Part shown: one piece after another, positions 16,320 through 23,690 of the stretch
Numbering within the stretch: position 1 is the first letter of the stretch
Layout: each line of letters starts with the position of its first letter
Origin: Bacillota bacterium
Lineage (GTDB): Bacteria > Bacillota > Clostridia > Christensenellales > CAG-138
Assembly (NCBI GenBank): GCA_016286445.1
Contig: JAEESS010000012.1
Location: 1 to 45,380, forward strand
Length of the DNA stretch: 45,380 nt
Reading direction: 5' to 3'
Translations under genes and position numbers: made by a program
Notes under the pieces: generated by a model
What the model was told of the DNA's origin: nothing
What the model saw: the letters and a program-made list of their open reading frames with translations, nothing else
The model's database searches: none

Positions 16320-17690
16320 TTATGCGGCGTCCGGGATATCGTATTGCTTCCGCAGCGCGTCGTAGCGGTCGATCGCGCTCTTCAGCCGCTCCTCCATCTT
16401 CTCCGCGGGGCAAAGCCCGTCGGCGTCATAGAGAAGTCCCATAAAGGCGAGAGGATACACCACCGGCGGATGTTCAAGGTCCAGAAGCGTCATGCCGCGC
16501 AGCTGATCGACCGACTGATAGACGAGGTCGACCGTGATATAGCTCTTGCCCGCCGCGTCGCTCCAGCGGCAGAATACCACCTTGCAGCCGATCGGCGTTT
16601 TGCTCTCGATCGCATCCGGAAGATCGTACTCCGCAACGCCCAGCGCCGCAAGCACGCTGCCGACGTTGGAATCGTGACCGCACAGGAAGGTGAACTTTCT
16701 GCCCGGCGTCATCAGCTCGTTATAAATCTCCTGCAGAAGCGGATGCGCGACGTTTGCCGCGATGTCCGGCGCGGTAAAGAGCACGTCGCCGTACAGATCC
16801 TTCACCGCGGAGATCTCCTTCCACTGCTCCTGCGTCAGCGTTTTGCCGAACGCAGCGTGTGCGTCGTCCGCCTCATAGTACTGCAGAACGAGCGCGTCGC
16901 TGACGGAGCAGGCGGTTTTCAGCGATCCCTTCACGCCCGGCTCGGCGTTTTCGTTCAGTACAAATTCGGAATCGTCGGTCAAAAAGCCCGTCGTCTTTCC
17001 GTCCTTCCAGTCCTCGGAATCCCGGATGTCGATGACGTCCTCGATGAGCCGGTAATTGTCGGCAAGCTCCGCAATATCGTCCGCAAAGCGCTCTTGTATT
17101 TCCGCGAGCATGTCCGCACGGTAAGCGTCGCTGACGAACGTCAGCTGCGGCGTGAAAACGGGATCCATCTTGTCAAATTCACCGTGATGCTCGATCTCCG
17201 TATCGGCGGCAGGGAAAAGCCCCGCGCTGAAGAACTTCGCGGTCGCAAGCGTGCGCTGCTTCGAGTTCGCGTAGATACGGACCGCACCGTCCTCGGGCAG
17301 CCAGTTTTCGGGGATCAGTCCTTCCGATTCCATCCATTTGCGGAAATACTGTCCCATCTCCGTTTCCAGAACGCCGCCGCGGATCGAAAGCTGACTCGGA
17401 TTCGACGACCAGGAGAACCACTCATACGGCGTCAGCGTGTCCAGTGCGGAGCCTTTGCCGCTCATCGGCGATCGAATGTTATGACGGCTCAGGACCACCA
17501 CCTGTTCGAGCGTATACCCGTCGCGGTGCAGCAGCATGCCGGGCGCGGCGTCCATCTGCCCCTGCTGCGTCTCTGCGGGCAGCGCTTTTGCCCGGAAGAC
17601 GCCCGAAACATACAGGACCTGTACGAGCAATACGCAGACCAGCAGAACGGAAACGATCGCGAGCAGCACCTTTGTTGTTTTCTGTTTCAT
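16320..17690 (-). CDS. Membrane-anchored histidine acid phosphatase (phytase/glucose-1-phosphatase type)
   Basis: A 456-residue phosphomonoesterase of the branch-2 histidine phosphatase family, probably extracytoplasmic. Residues 7-30 are a signal anchor. The catalytic motif RHNIRSP (69-75; RHxxRxP) holds the phosphorylated His70. The proton-donor pair HD is at 339-340 in FLCGHDSNVG. The family includes AppA phytase and Agp glucose-1-phosphatase in enterobacteria and the MINPP-like enzymes of gut bacteria. The substrate cannot be read here, though a phytate or sugar phosphate is likely. The gene is single, with its own sigma-A promoter and a shared downstream terminator. Confidence 0.88.
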   Translation of the reverse strand: MKQKTTKVLLAIVSVLLVCVLLVQVLYVSGVFRAKALPAETQQGQMDAAPGMLLHRDGYTLEQVVVLSRHNIRSPMSGKGSALDTLTPYEWFSWSSNPSQLSIRGGVLETEMGQYFRKWMESEGLIPENWLPEDGAVRIYANSKQRTLATAKFFSAGLFPAADTEIEHHGEFDKMDPVFTPQLTFVSDAYRADMLAEIQERFADDIAELADNYRLIEDVIDIRDSEDWKDGKTTGFLTDDSEFVLNENAEPGVKGSLKTACSVSDALVLQYYEADDAHAAFGKTLTQEQWKEISAVKDLYGDVLFTAPDIAANVAHPLLQEIYNELMTPGRKFTFLCGHDSNVGSVLAALGVAEYDLPDAIESKTPIGCKVVFCRWSDAAGKSYITVDLVYQSVDQLRGMTLLDLEHPPVVYPLAFMGLLYDADGLCPAEKMEERLKSAIDRYDALRKQYDIPDAA

Positions 17691-17736
17691 GATACCCCTC
17701 TTCTTCTCGAAAGAAGCCGTTTCATTTTATGAATCA

Positions 17737-17765
17737 ATTATACCACGGCGTCGGGTACGCGTCAA
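17737..17765 (-). promoter_or_regulatory. Sigma-A promoter for the histidine phosphatase gene
   Basis: On the minus strand TTGACG (17760-17765), a 17-bp spacer and a perfect TATAAT (17737-17742). It lies about 46 bp upstream of the start codon, with GAGGGG as the ribosome site. Confidence 0.85.
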
Positions 17766-17808
17766 TCTCCTCGGCACACAGCGTTGCAAAACGCTCCCGT
17801 CCGTATGC

Positions 17809-19119
17809 CTATACCACCAGGTCGCCTTCGTCGCTGTTCAGGACCTCGAAGATCTCCTCCTCCGCGCCGGTGCGGGCGTTGACGTAGACGATGAAGAACG
17901 TCTCGCCGCGCGTGCATTTGAACTCGTAGCAGAGGATCTCGCGCGTGTTCGATTTCGGGATCAGCGCAAGCGCCGTATGCGCGGGTGTCAGCGCATCGGA
18001 GAGCGTATTCTTTGCGTCCGCTTCGGTGAGGATCGGTTCGGAAAGGTCGCGTTCGCGATGGTGGAAGCGGTAGTTCATCGCGTCGAGCCCGATCACCTGC
18101 TGCGTGATGCGGTCGACGTAAACCTTGACAAGATCGGCATACAGGATCACGCCGTTCTGCACGGCAGCGTAGTTCAATACCACCGTGCCCGCGTAATACT
18201 GCGCGTAGGACGGTTCCATTTTGCCGAAGCCGTGCTCCTCCAGGTATTTGCTTGCCGCCTTGTGCAGGCGTTCGCTTTCGGCGTCGTCCGGCGGATCGTC
18301 CTTCGTACCGGAGGGCGTGCCCATGAAGTAGAGCAAAAGTCCGCCGCGCTCGGTGATCGAAACGCACAGCTCGCCGTTTTTGTCGCTTGCGGAAAAATCA
18401 TAGGTCACGATCGTGCTTTCGGTGCGCCCGTCCGCTTGCAGCGTGCGGTCCGGAAACAGCGCCTGCGCGATCCGGAACGCTTCGGCTTCGTCGACGGTCT
18501 CGTCCGGCAGTCCCAAGGGCTCCGCCTGCTCGCTGCTTTCGGAAAACGGTCCGTCGTAAAGCAGTGTCGGATAATCGGTGATATTCTCCTCGTCGGTCTC
18601 GCCGCCGTAAAACCCGTCCTCCGGCGCTTTCGGAAACGCGCCGTCCATGCAGCCGCCGTCGTACCGCTCGGCAAGCCCGGAGCAGCAGGTTTTGAGATCG
18701 CCCAAGGAGCCTATCTGCTCCTCGGTCAGCATCTGCCCGGACAGCACGCGGTCCATCAGCGATTCGGCATAGTCGCCGGTGCGGGTCAAAAACTGCATCA
18801 GCCCCTCGTCGTCCGCATGCGTGACCGGCAGAAGGCTCAGCGCGCGCGCCGCGCCGGCACTGAGCCGCTTGACGTCCGAAAAGGTTTTCGAGAGCCTTGC
18901 GGGCGTGCTTGCCGCCTCCAGCTTTGAAAGCGCGACGTTCAGATCGTTGAGGTCGTTAGAAAGCGCCCGGTAAGCGCTTTCGGTCTGCGCCTCGATCACG
19001 CGCTGCTGCTCCGCGATCGTGTTGCGCTGTCTGAAAAACAGAACGGTCATCACCGCGAGCCCGATCAAAAGGATCGCGGGAAGTCCGAACAGCCAGATTT
19101 TCTTTGAAACGCGTATCAT
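17809..19119 (-). CDS. ypeB: Germination protein YpeB
   Basis: YpeB is a spore inner-membrane protein that stabilises and localises the cortex-lytic enzyme SleB. The 436-residue protein starts MIRVSKKIWLFGLPAILLIG with one transmembrane anchor, followed by an N-terminal helical region (IEAQTESAYRALSNDLNDLN, typical of YpeB). It ends with PepSY-like repeats, e.g. ITQQVIGLDAMNYRF and FFIVYVNARTGAEEEIFEV. The ATG at 19119 overlaps the sleB stop in an ATGA junction, the standard sleB-ypeB pairing. An in-frame upstream start would lie within sleB and is not needed. Confidence 0.93.
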   Translation of the reverse strand: MIRVSKKIWLFGLPAILLIGLAVMTVLFFRQRNTIAEQQRVIEAQTESAYRALSNDLNDLNVALSKLEAASTPARLSKTFSDVKRLSAGAARALSLLPVTHADDEGLMQFLTRTGDYAESLMDRVLSGQMLTEEQIGSLGDLKTCCSGLAERYDGGCMDGAFPKAPEDGFYGGETDEENITDYPTLLYDGPFSESSEQAEPLGLPDETVDEAEAFRIAQALFPDRTLQADGRTESTIVTYDFSASDKNGELCVSITERGGLLLYFMGTPSGTKDDPPDDAESERLHKAASKYLEEHGFGKMEPSYAQYYAGTVVLNYAAVQNGVILYADLVKVYVDRITQQVIGLDAMNYRFHHRERDLSEPILTEADAKNTLSDALTPAHTALALIPKSNTREILCYEFKCTRGETFFIVYVNARTGAEEEIFEVLNSDEGDLVV

Positions 19120-19787
19120 TTGCAAAACACATGGTTGCCGATGCGCAGCACGATGGGGCGGCTGCGGATCCAGCGGTTGCTTGTTTTGGCGGGATTGTAA
19201 TAATAGAGACAGCCGCCCGTCGGGTCCCACCCGTTCATGGCGTCCCTTGCCGCCTTCAGCGCCGAATCATTCGGCGTGAGATTGATCTGCCCGTCGTCGA
19301 CCGCGGAAAACGCGCCTCTCTGATAGATCACGCCCGAGATCGAATTGGGGAATGCGCTGCTTTTCACGCGGTTCAGAACCACCGCGCCGACCGCGACCTG
19401 CCCTTTATAGGGCTCGCCGCGCGATTCGCTGTAGATGCACTGCGCAAGAAGGTACACGTCGCCGGACGCGGGCTTTGTCGACGCGGATACCGTTGAAGAG
19501 AGACGAAGCCCCATTGCCGCTGCGGTCTGCTCGCCGACGACGCCGTCGACCGAGAGCCCGTTCTTTTCCTGGAACCATCGGACCGCGCGCTCGGTCGCGT
19601 AGCCGAAGATGCCGTCGACCGCGCCGGAATAATAGCCCCACTGCCGGAGCCGCTTCTGTACGGCGATCACGTCGTCGCCCCGGGAGCCGCGGCGCAGCGC
19701 CGCCTCCGAGGAAAGCAGCGGAAACGCGGCGCAAACGATCAGCAGCGCCAGAAGCAGGATCTTGCCCCTTCGGATCAGCTTTCGCAT
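19116..19787 (-). CDS. sleB: Spore cortex-lytic enzyme SleB
   Basis: SleB is a lytic transglycosylase that attacks muramic-delta-lactam-containing cortex peptidoglycan during germination. The 223-residue protein has a signal peptide (residues 1-29) and a peptidoglycan-binding domain at 31-92 (RGSRGDDVIAVQKRLRQWGY). The hydrolase_2 domain spans about 112-222, with LLAQCIYSESRGEPYKGQVA holding the catalytic Glu and a PTGGCLYYYNP segment. AAGGAGG lies 4 nt before the ATG. It is 9 bp downstream of spoIIR and overlaps ypeB, so the three genes are likely one transcription unit. Confidence 0.95.
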   Translation of the reverse strand: MRKLIRRGKILLLALLIVCAAFPLLSSEAALRRGSRGDDVIAVQKRLRQWGYYSGAVDGIFGYATERAVRWFQEKNGLSVDGVVGEQTAAAMGLRLSSTVSASTKPASGDVYLLAQCIYSESRGEPYKGQVAVGAVVLNRVKSSAFPNSISGVIYQRGAFSAVDDGQINLTPNDSALKAARDAMNGWDPTGGCLYYYNPAKTSNRWIRSRPIVLRIGNHVFCK

Positions 19788-19796
19788 ACGTCCTCC

Positions 19797-20336
19797 TTAA
19801 AAGACCGATTTCAAAAAGTTCACGATCCAGCTTTCGGTCTCGACGGTATCGAGATCGACCGGCTCGCCGTTCTCCGTGACGATGCACAGCGGCGGAAACA
19901 GCACGCACCACCAGTTATGCCCTTCGGCAGGACCGATCCGCACGCACAGCGCGTCGTAATCGCCCGCCGGAAACAGCAGATTGTCGTAAACGCGGTCCGG
20001 GAACGTCTCCGTGCCTAAGGAAAGCTGCACCTCGTCGTCGATCCCGCGATCCCGCAAAGCCTTCTCCGCGGTCGTCTGGATCTCCCGTCCGTGCGAGAGC
20101 AGATAGCCGCGTGCATCCGAATAGCTTTCGGCGCGTGCAAACAGCGGCAGGATCGCATCGCGGACCGCCAGCTTCGCGCTTTGGTCCTCTTCGGAATCGC
20201 TCGCGGCGATCACATGCAGGCGCAGCACGCCGTCGCCCGACGTAAGAACGGCTTTGGCGGGCGCTCTGCTCTCCAGAATGCCGAGTACGGCAAGAAGCGT
20301 CAGGATCAGACCGGCAAGAAATCGTTTCAGCATCAT
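19797..20336 (-). CDS. spoIIR: Stage II sporulation protein R
   Basis: SpoIIR is the forespore-secreted signal that triggers SpoIIGA to process pro-sigma-E in the mother cell. The 179-residue protein has an N-terminal hydrophobic export segment (residues 5-23), LRLHVIAASDSEEDQSAKLA, FPAGDYDALCVRIG and NWWCVLFPPLCIV, all diagnostic of the family. The first of two adjacent ATGs (20336) has GAGGTG at good spacing. A sigma-F-like promoter lies just upstream, in line with known sigma-F control of spoIIR. It is followed by sleB at 9 bp. Confidence 0.95.
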   Translation of the reverse strand: MMLKRFLAGLILTLLAVLGILESRAPAKAVLTSGDGVLRLHVIAASDSEEDQSAKLAVRDAILPLFARAESYSDARGYLLSHGREIQTTAEKALRDRGIDDEVQLSLGTETFPDRVYDNLLFPAGDYDALCVRIGPAEGHNWWCVLFPPLCIVTENGEPVDLDTVETESWIVNFLKSVF

Positions 20337-20352
20337 TTTTTCACCTCGCAGA

Positions 20353-20382
20353 AAGTATTTCCACGCATTTTGCGATCCATAC
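20353..20382 (-). promoter_or_regulatory. Sigma-F promoter of spoIIR
   Basis: On the minus strand GTATG (20378-20382), a 15-bp spacer and GGAAATACTT (20353-20362). The sigma-F consensus is GYATA, 15 bp, GGNRANAHTR; one mismatch in each element. The -10 lies 16 bp before the ATG. Confidence 0.7.
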
Positions 20383-20392
20383 CTTTGCGCAT

Positions 20393-20420
20393 AAAAAAGC
20401 CTTTCCGAAACCGGAAAGGC
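20393..20420 (-). terminator. Terminator of the DNA alkylation repair gene
   Basis: On the minus strand GCCTTTCCG pairs with CGGAAAGGC (20399-20420) around a four-base loop and is followed by six U residues (20393-20398). It closes the upstream gene just before the spoIIR promoter. Confidence 0.9.
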
Positions 20421-20473
20421 ACCGACTGCCGTAAAATGCGGATTCAGCCGCCCGCAAACCGCTGTGCGAAGAT

Positions 20474-21145
20474 TTATCGGAGAGTTTTCAGATATGCCTT
20501 GTGCGCGTCGGTGACGCGGAAGCTTTCGACCGCCTTCTGGATCGCCTTTTTATGCAGCCATTCATCCAGTCTGCGGGTCTCGAAGTACGGAACGGTCTCG
20601 TCGTACCGCTTGGCAAGCGCCGTGGCAAAATACCACGCGATCATCATTTTGAGGTAATAGTCCTCCCCCTTCTTCGACGCGACCAGTTCCAAATATTCCG
20701 GCTTGAAATCCGCGTCCAGAAACTCGCTCATCAGCATGCGGATGCCGAACCGCGCCGTATAGACATGCTCCGACGCAATCCATTTTTCGAGATGCGGCAG
20801 AAGCTTTTGCCGGTTTTTGCGGAATGCCTTCGGCGTTGCCTGGTCCGAGACCGGCCAGCAGTCGACGTACGGCAGAAACGCCTCCGTCGCCTTGACGCAG
20901 GCGTCGAAGTCCGGGATCATGGCGATCATGAAAAAGTGGATCAGATTCTCCTCATAGTACCGGTGCTTTGGGTCCGATAAAAACGCGTCCCGGTCCGGAC
21001 CGTTGAAGACCTCCTTTGCGATCGCGCGCAGCGCGGGCGTTTTTACGCCCAAAAGAGTATCCGGGTCAATGTTCGGGACCAGCCTGCACTGAAAGTCCCG
21101 GTATGCTTCGTCACGAACCGCCGCCAGTCTATCATACAGCGTCAT
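20474..21145 (-). CDS. DNA alkylation repair protein (AlkD-like)
   Basis: A 223-residue HEAT-like-repeat DNA glycosylase of the AlkC/AlkD superfamily, which excises 3- and 7-alkylated purines without base flipping. Family segments include LLGVKTPALRAIAKEVF near residue 32, a YYEENLIHFFMIAMIP block and the internal Y-V-D-C-W-P-V-S-D (around 93-101) that carries the active-site Trp/Asp region. MMIAWYFATALAKRYDETVP follows near the C-terminus. The length fits. GGAGGAAGG lies just upstream of the ATG. The gene is monocistronic, with an extended -10 promoter and its own terminator. Confidence 0.88.
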   Translation of the reverse strand: MTLYDRLAAVRDEAYRDFQCRLVPNIDPDTLLGVKTPALRAIAKEVFNGPDRDAFLSDPKHRYYEENLIHFFMIAMIPDFDACVKATEAFLPYVDCWPVSDQATPKAFRKNRQKLLPHLEKWIASEHVYTARFGIRMLMSEFLDADFKPEYLELVASKKGEDYYLKMMIAWYFATALAKRYDETVPYFETRRLDEWLHKKAIQKAVESFRVTDAHKAYLKTLR

Positions 21146-21174
21146 ATCCTTCCTCCTGCCGATCGTTTTTCTGT

Positions 21175-21183
21175 ATCATAGCA
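21175..21183 (-). promoter_or_regulatory. Extended -10 promoter for the alkylation repair gene
   Basis: On the minus strand TGCTATGAT combines a TGn extension with a near-consensus -10 (TATGAT, 21175-21180). No good -35 is visible at 17 bp. It lies about 30 bp upstream of the start codon. Confidence 0.5.
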
Positions 21184-21220
21184 CAGATCCGGCAAAAACG
21201 CCATATGCGATCCCGATCGT

Positions 21221-21240
21221 CGCCGGATTTTTATCCGGCG
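21221..21240. promoter_or_regulatory. Perfect 8-bp-arm inverted repeat between divergent promoters
   Basis: CGCCGGAT and ATCCGGCG flank a TTTT loop. It sits between the promoters of the repair gene and the hypothetical gene. It could be an operator or a residual terminator; no U-tract follows in either direction. Confidence 0.45.
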
Positions 21241-21273
21241 TGTCCCGCCGCCGAACAGTTCGCGCCGCGCCTG

Positions 21274-21302
21274 TTGACTTTTCCGGAAAAATCCGATACC
21301 AT
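21274..21302 (+). promoter_or_regulatory. Promoter with palindromic spacer, predicted leaderless start
   Basis: TTGACT (21274-21279), a 17-bp spacer and TACCAT (21297-21302). The spacer contains the perfect palindrome TTTTCCGGAAAA (21279-21290), a possible operator. The ATG at 21309 coincides with the expected transcription start. Confidence 0.65.
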
Positions 21303-21308
21303 TAATAT

Positions 21309-21836
21309 ATGATCTCCCTAAAGGACGCGATCGAAGCCGCCGTCTGCGGCTTTGTCAAACAGCATACCGGGATCCTGCCCGTGCTCAAGCCGTCGAAGAA
21401 GGCGCATCTTGCGACCGGCTCGTTTCTGCGCGCGGACGCGGACGCCGCCGCGGCTGCGCTGGATCTGCACGCTTCGGAATGCACGCTGTTCGGCGCGCCG
21501 CTCCTTTCGCGCGTCAGTTCGGAAAACGGCTGGGTGCTGTTCTTTTTCACGGCGGACGTGATCGACGCGTACGCCTTGACGCTGCCGCCCGCGGAGGAGC
21601 CGGACGATTCATATTTTGCGCGCAGGCTCTGGATCGCATACCGGCACGCAGACGCGGAAACGCCGGACGATCCCGCGCTTCTGCTCGGGTTTTACGCCGT
21701 ACTGTTTTCCGCGCCGGACGGCGAACGGCGCTTCCTTTCCGCGCCGCGCGCGCACGACGGGAACGAACGCGTCGCTTTGGAAAACCGCAGGCGGCGCATG
21801 GCAAAGATTTTATTATGGGAACGGAGGAACCAATGA
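21309..21836 (+). CDS. Hypothetical protein
   Basis: A 175-residue soluble protein that I do not recognise. It begins MISLKDAIEAAVCGFVKQHT and ends with a basic stretch (ENRRRRMAKILLWERRN). It has no signal peptide, transmembrane segment or clear cofactor motif, though a central run alternates hydrophobic strand-like and Ala-rich helical segments. The ATG falls 6 bp after a good -10, so the mRNA may be leaderless; no Shine-Dalgarno is present. Its stop overlaps the MBL-fold hydrolase start in an ATGA junction, implying co-translation and perhaps a functional link. Codon use matches its neighbours, which supports a real gene. Confidence 0.65.
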   Translation: MISLKDAIEAAVCGFVKQHTGILPVLKPSKKAHLATGSFLRADADAAAAALDLHASECTLFGAPLLSRVSSENGWVLFFFTADVIDAYALTLPPAEEPDDSYFARRLWIAYRHADAETPDDPALLLGFYAVLFSAPDGERRFLSAPRAHDGNERVALENRRRRMAKILLWERRNQ

Positions 21837-22429
21837 TGAAGTATGTATGGCTCGGACACTCGACCTTTCTGATCACGAACGACGCGGGCGGGCGGCTCGT
21901 CACCGACCCCGCGGACGAACGGAGCCTTCCGAAGCTTTCGCAGGTTTCGGCGGACGTGATCACCGTTTCGCACCGGCATCACGACCACTGCGCCGTCGAG
22001 CGCATCGGGGGAAGCCCGATCATCAAGGAAAACGACGCGCCTGAAACGCTCGCGGGCTTTTCGATCCGCGGCTTTTCGACCTTCCACGACGAGGCGCAGG
22101 GCGCAAAACGCGGACTGAACACGGTGTTTCTGATCGAAGCGGACGGACAGCGCTTCGTGCACTGCGGCGATCTCGGGCATATGCCGGACGAGGCGACGCT
22201 TGCGGCGATCAAAGGCTGCGACGCGCTGCTCCTGCCGGTCGGCGGCGTCTATACGGTCGACGGCAAAACCGCGTGGCAGATCGCAAAGCGCGTCGCGCCG
22301 AGAACGGTCGTGCCGATGCATTATCAGACGCCGGACCTCGGCTTTTCGCTCGAACCGATCGACTGCTTCCTTGCCGCGGCAAAGGCGGACCCCGCGCCGA
22401 TCGTGATCGACATCCCGACGCGCGGCTGA
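21833..22429 (+). CDS. MBL-fold metal-dependent hydrolase (UlaG-like)
   Basis: A 198-residue metallo-beta-lactamase-fold hydrolase resembling the UPF0173/UlaG group. It opens MMKYVWLGHSTFLITNDAGG, then VITVSHRHHDHC, the metal-binding HxHxDH site. HCGDLGHMP gives the next ligands and VVPMHYQTPD the last His. Members of the fold hydrolyse lactones, phosphodiesters and other esters; the substrate here is unknown. I take the ATG at 21833, since it forms an ATGA overlap with the previous gene and has GGAGG 5 nt upstream; the ATG three bases on is equally plausible. The alcohol dehydrogenase follows after 12 bp. Confidence 0.85.
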   Translation: MMKYVWLGHSTFLITNDAGGRLVTDPADERSLPKLSQVSADVITVSHRHHDHCAVERIGGSPIIKENDAPETLAGFSIRGFSTFHDEAQGAKRGLNTVFLIEADGQRFVHCGDLGHMPDEATLAAIKGCDALLLPVGGVYTVDGKTAWQIAKRVAPRTVVPMHYQTPDLGFSLEPIDCFLAAAKADPAPIVIDIPTRG

Positions 22430-22441
22430 TCGGAGGCGCCT

Positions 22442-23611
22442 ATGCTCGGTACATTCACCTTTCACAATCCCACCAAGCTGTATTTCGGCGAAAACGCGCT
22501 CGAAGGGCTTTCGGAAGAGCTTCCGAAGTACGGAAAAACCGTGCAGCTCATCTACGGCGGCGGCTCGATCAAGCGGAACGGCGTCTATGACGCGGTCGTA
22601 AAAATCCTGCATGACTGCGGGAAAACGGTCGTTGAAGACGGCGGCGTCATGCCGAACCCGACGGTAAAGAAGCTTTACGAGGGCGTCCGCATCGCGCGCG
22701 AACATAAGGTCGATCTGCTGCTTGCGGTCGGCGGCGGCTCCTGCTGCGATTACGCAAAGGCGGTGTCCGTGTCCGTTCACGAGCCCGAGGACCCTTGGGA
22801 GAAGTATTTTGCGCGGTACGAGGACCCGACCTGCGAGATCGTGCCGGTCGGCTGTGTGCTGACGATGGCCGGCACCGGCTCCGAGATGAACGGCGGCTCG
22901 GTCATCACGAACCCGGCGCAGAAGATGAAGATCGGCAAGGTCTTTGACGAGCGCGTCAATCCGAAATTCTCGATCCTGAACCCGAAATTCACCTACACGC
23001 TGCCGATGCGGCAGACCGTTTCCGGGATCTATGACATCTTCAGCCACATTTCGGAGCAGTATTTTTCCGGTACGGACGACAACGTGAGCGACGCGCTTTC
23101 GGAGGCGCTGATGCGCTCGGTCGTAAACGCCTCGCGGATCATCGTTCGCGATCCCGAAAACTATGAGGCGCGGTCGAACATCATGTGGGCGGCGACGTGG
23201 GCGCTGAACAACCTGGTCGGCTGCGGCAAGACCGAGGACTGGATGGTGCATATGCTTGGGCAGGCGCTCGGCGCGTACACCGACGCGACGCACGGGCTGA
23301 CGCTCGCCGCGGTCTCCCTGCCGTATTACCGGCTCGTGATGCCGTACGGGCTTCTGAAATTCGTGCGCTTTGCAAAGGAGGTCTGGCATATCGATCCCGC
23401 AGGCAAGACGAACAAACAGATCGCCGAAGCGGGGCTTTCCGCCATGCACGCCTGGATGCAGGAGATCGGCGTCGCCGTTTCGATGCGCGATCTCGGCGCA
23501 ACGGAGGACATGATCGAGGGCATTGCCGACGCGACGATCCTGATGGACGGCGTGGGATACCATACGCTGACCCGCGATGAGGTCGTGCGGATTCTGAAGG
23601 AGAGCCTCTGA
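22442..23611 (+). CDS. Iron-containing alcohol dehydrogenase (BdhA/YugJ-like)
   Basis: A 389-residue group III NAD(P)H-dependent dehydrogenase, cytoplasmic, expected to reduce aldehydes to alcohols in fermentation. Residues 1-20 (MLGTFTFHNPTKLYFGENAL) match the family start. The cofactor loop LLLAVGGGSCCDYAKAVS, the segment LTMAGTGSEMNGGSVITNP and the metal-ligand regions GIYDIFSHISEQY and GAYTDATHGLTLAA are all present. The closest named relatives are clostridial butanol dehydrogenases; substrate range cannot be inferred. GGAGG lies just before the ATG. It is the third gene of the unit that starts at 21309 and is followed by a terminator shared with tyrS. Confidence 0.92.
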   Translation: MLGTFTFHNPTKLYFGENALEGLSEELPKYGKTVQLIYGGGSIKRNGVYDAVVKILHDCGKTVVEDGGVMPNPTVKKLYEGVRIAREHKVDLLLAVGGGSCCDYAKAVSVSVHEPEDPWEKYFARYEDPTCEIVPVGCVLTMAGTGSEMNGGSVITNPAQKMKIGKVFDERVNPKFSILNPKFTYTLPMRQTVSGIYDIFSHISEQYFSGTDDNVSDALSEALMRSVVNASRIIVRDPENYEARSNIMWAATWALNNLVGCGKTEDWMVHMLGQALGAYTDATHGLTLAAVSLPYYRLVMPYGLLKFVRFAKEVWHIDPAGKTNKQIAEAGLSAMHAWMQEIGVAVSMRDLGATEDMIEGIADATILMDGVGYHTLTRDEVVRILKESL

Positions 23612-23625
23612 ACACGGGACATAAA

Positions 23626-23654
23626 AACAGGCTGGCGTTTCGTCAGCCTGTTTT
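23626..23654. terminator. Terminator between the convergent alcohol dehydrogenase and tyrS genes
   Basis: ACAGGCTG (23627-23634) pairs with CAGCCTGT (23644-23651), followed by TTTT on the plus strand and preceded by an A-run that serves minus-strand transcripts. Confidence 0.85.
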
Positions 23655-23690
23655 CTGTTCATTTTGCAAGAGCGGCTCTGTTCTGCCGTC

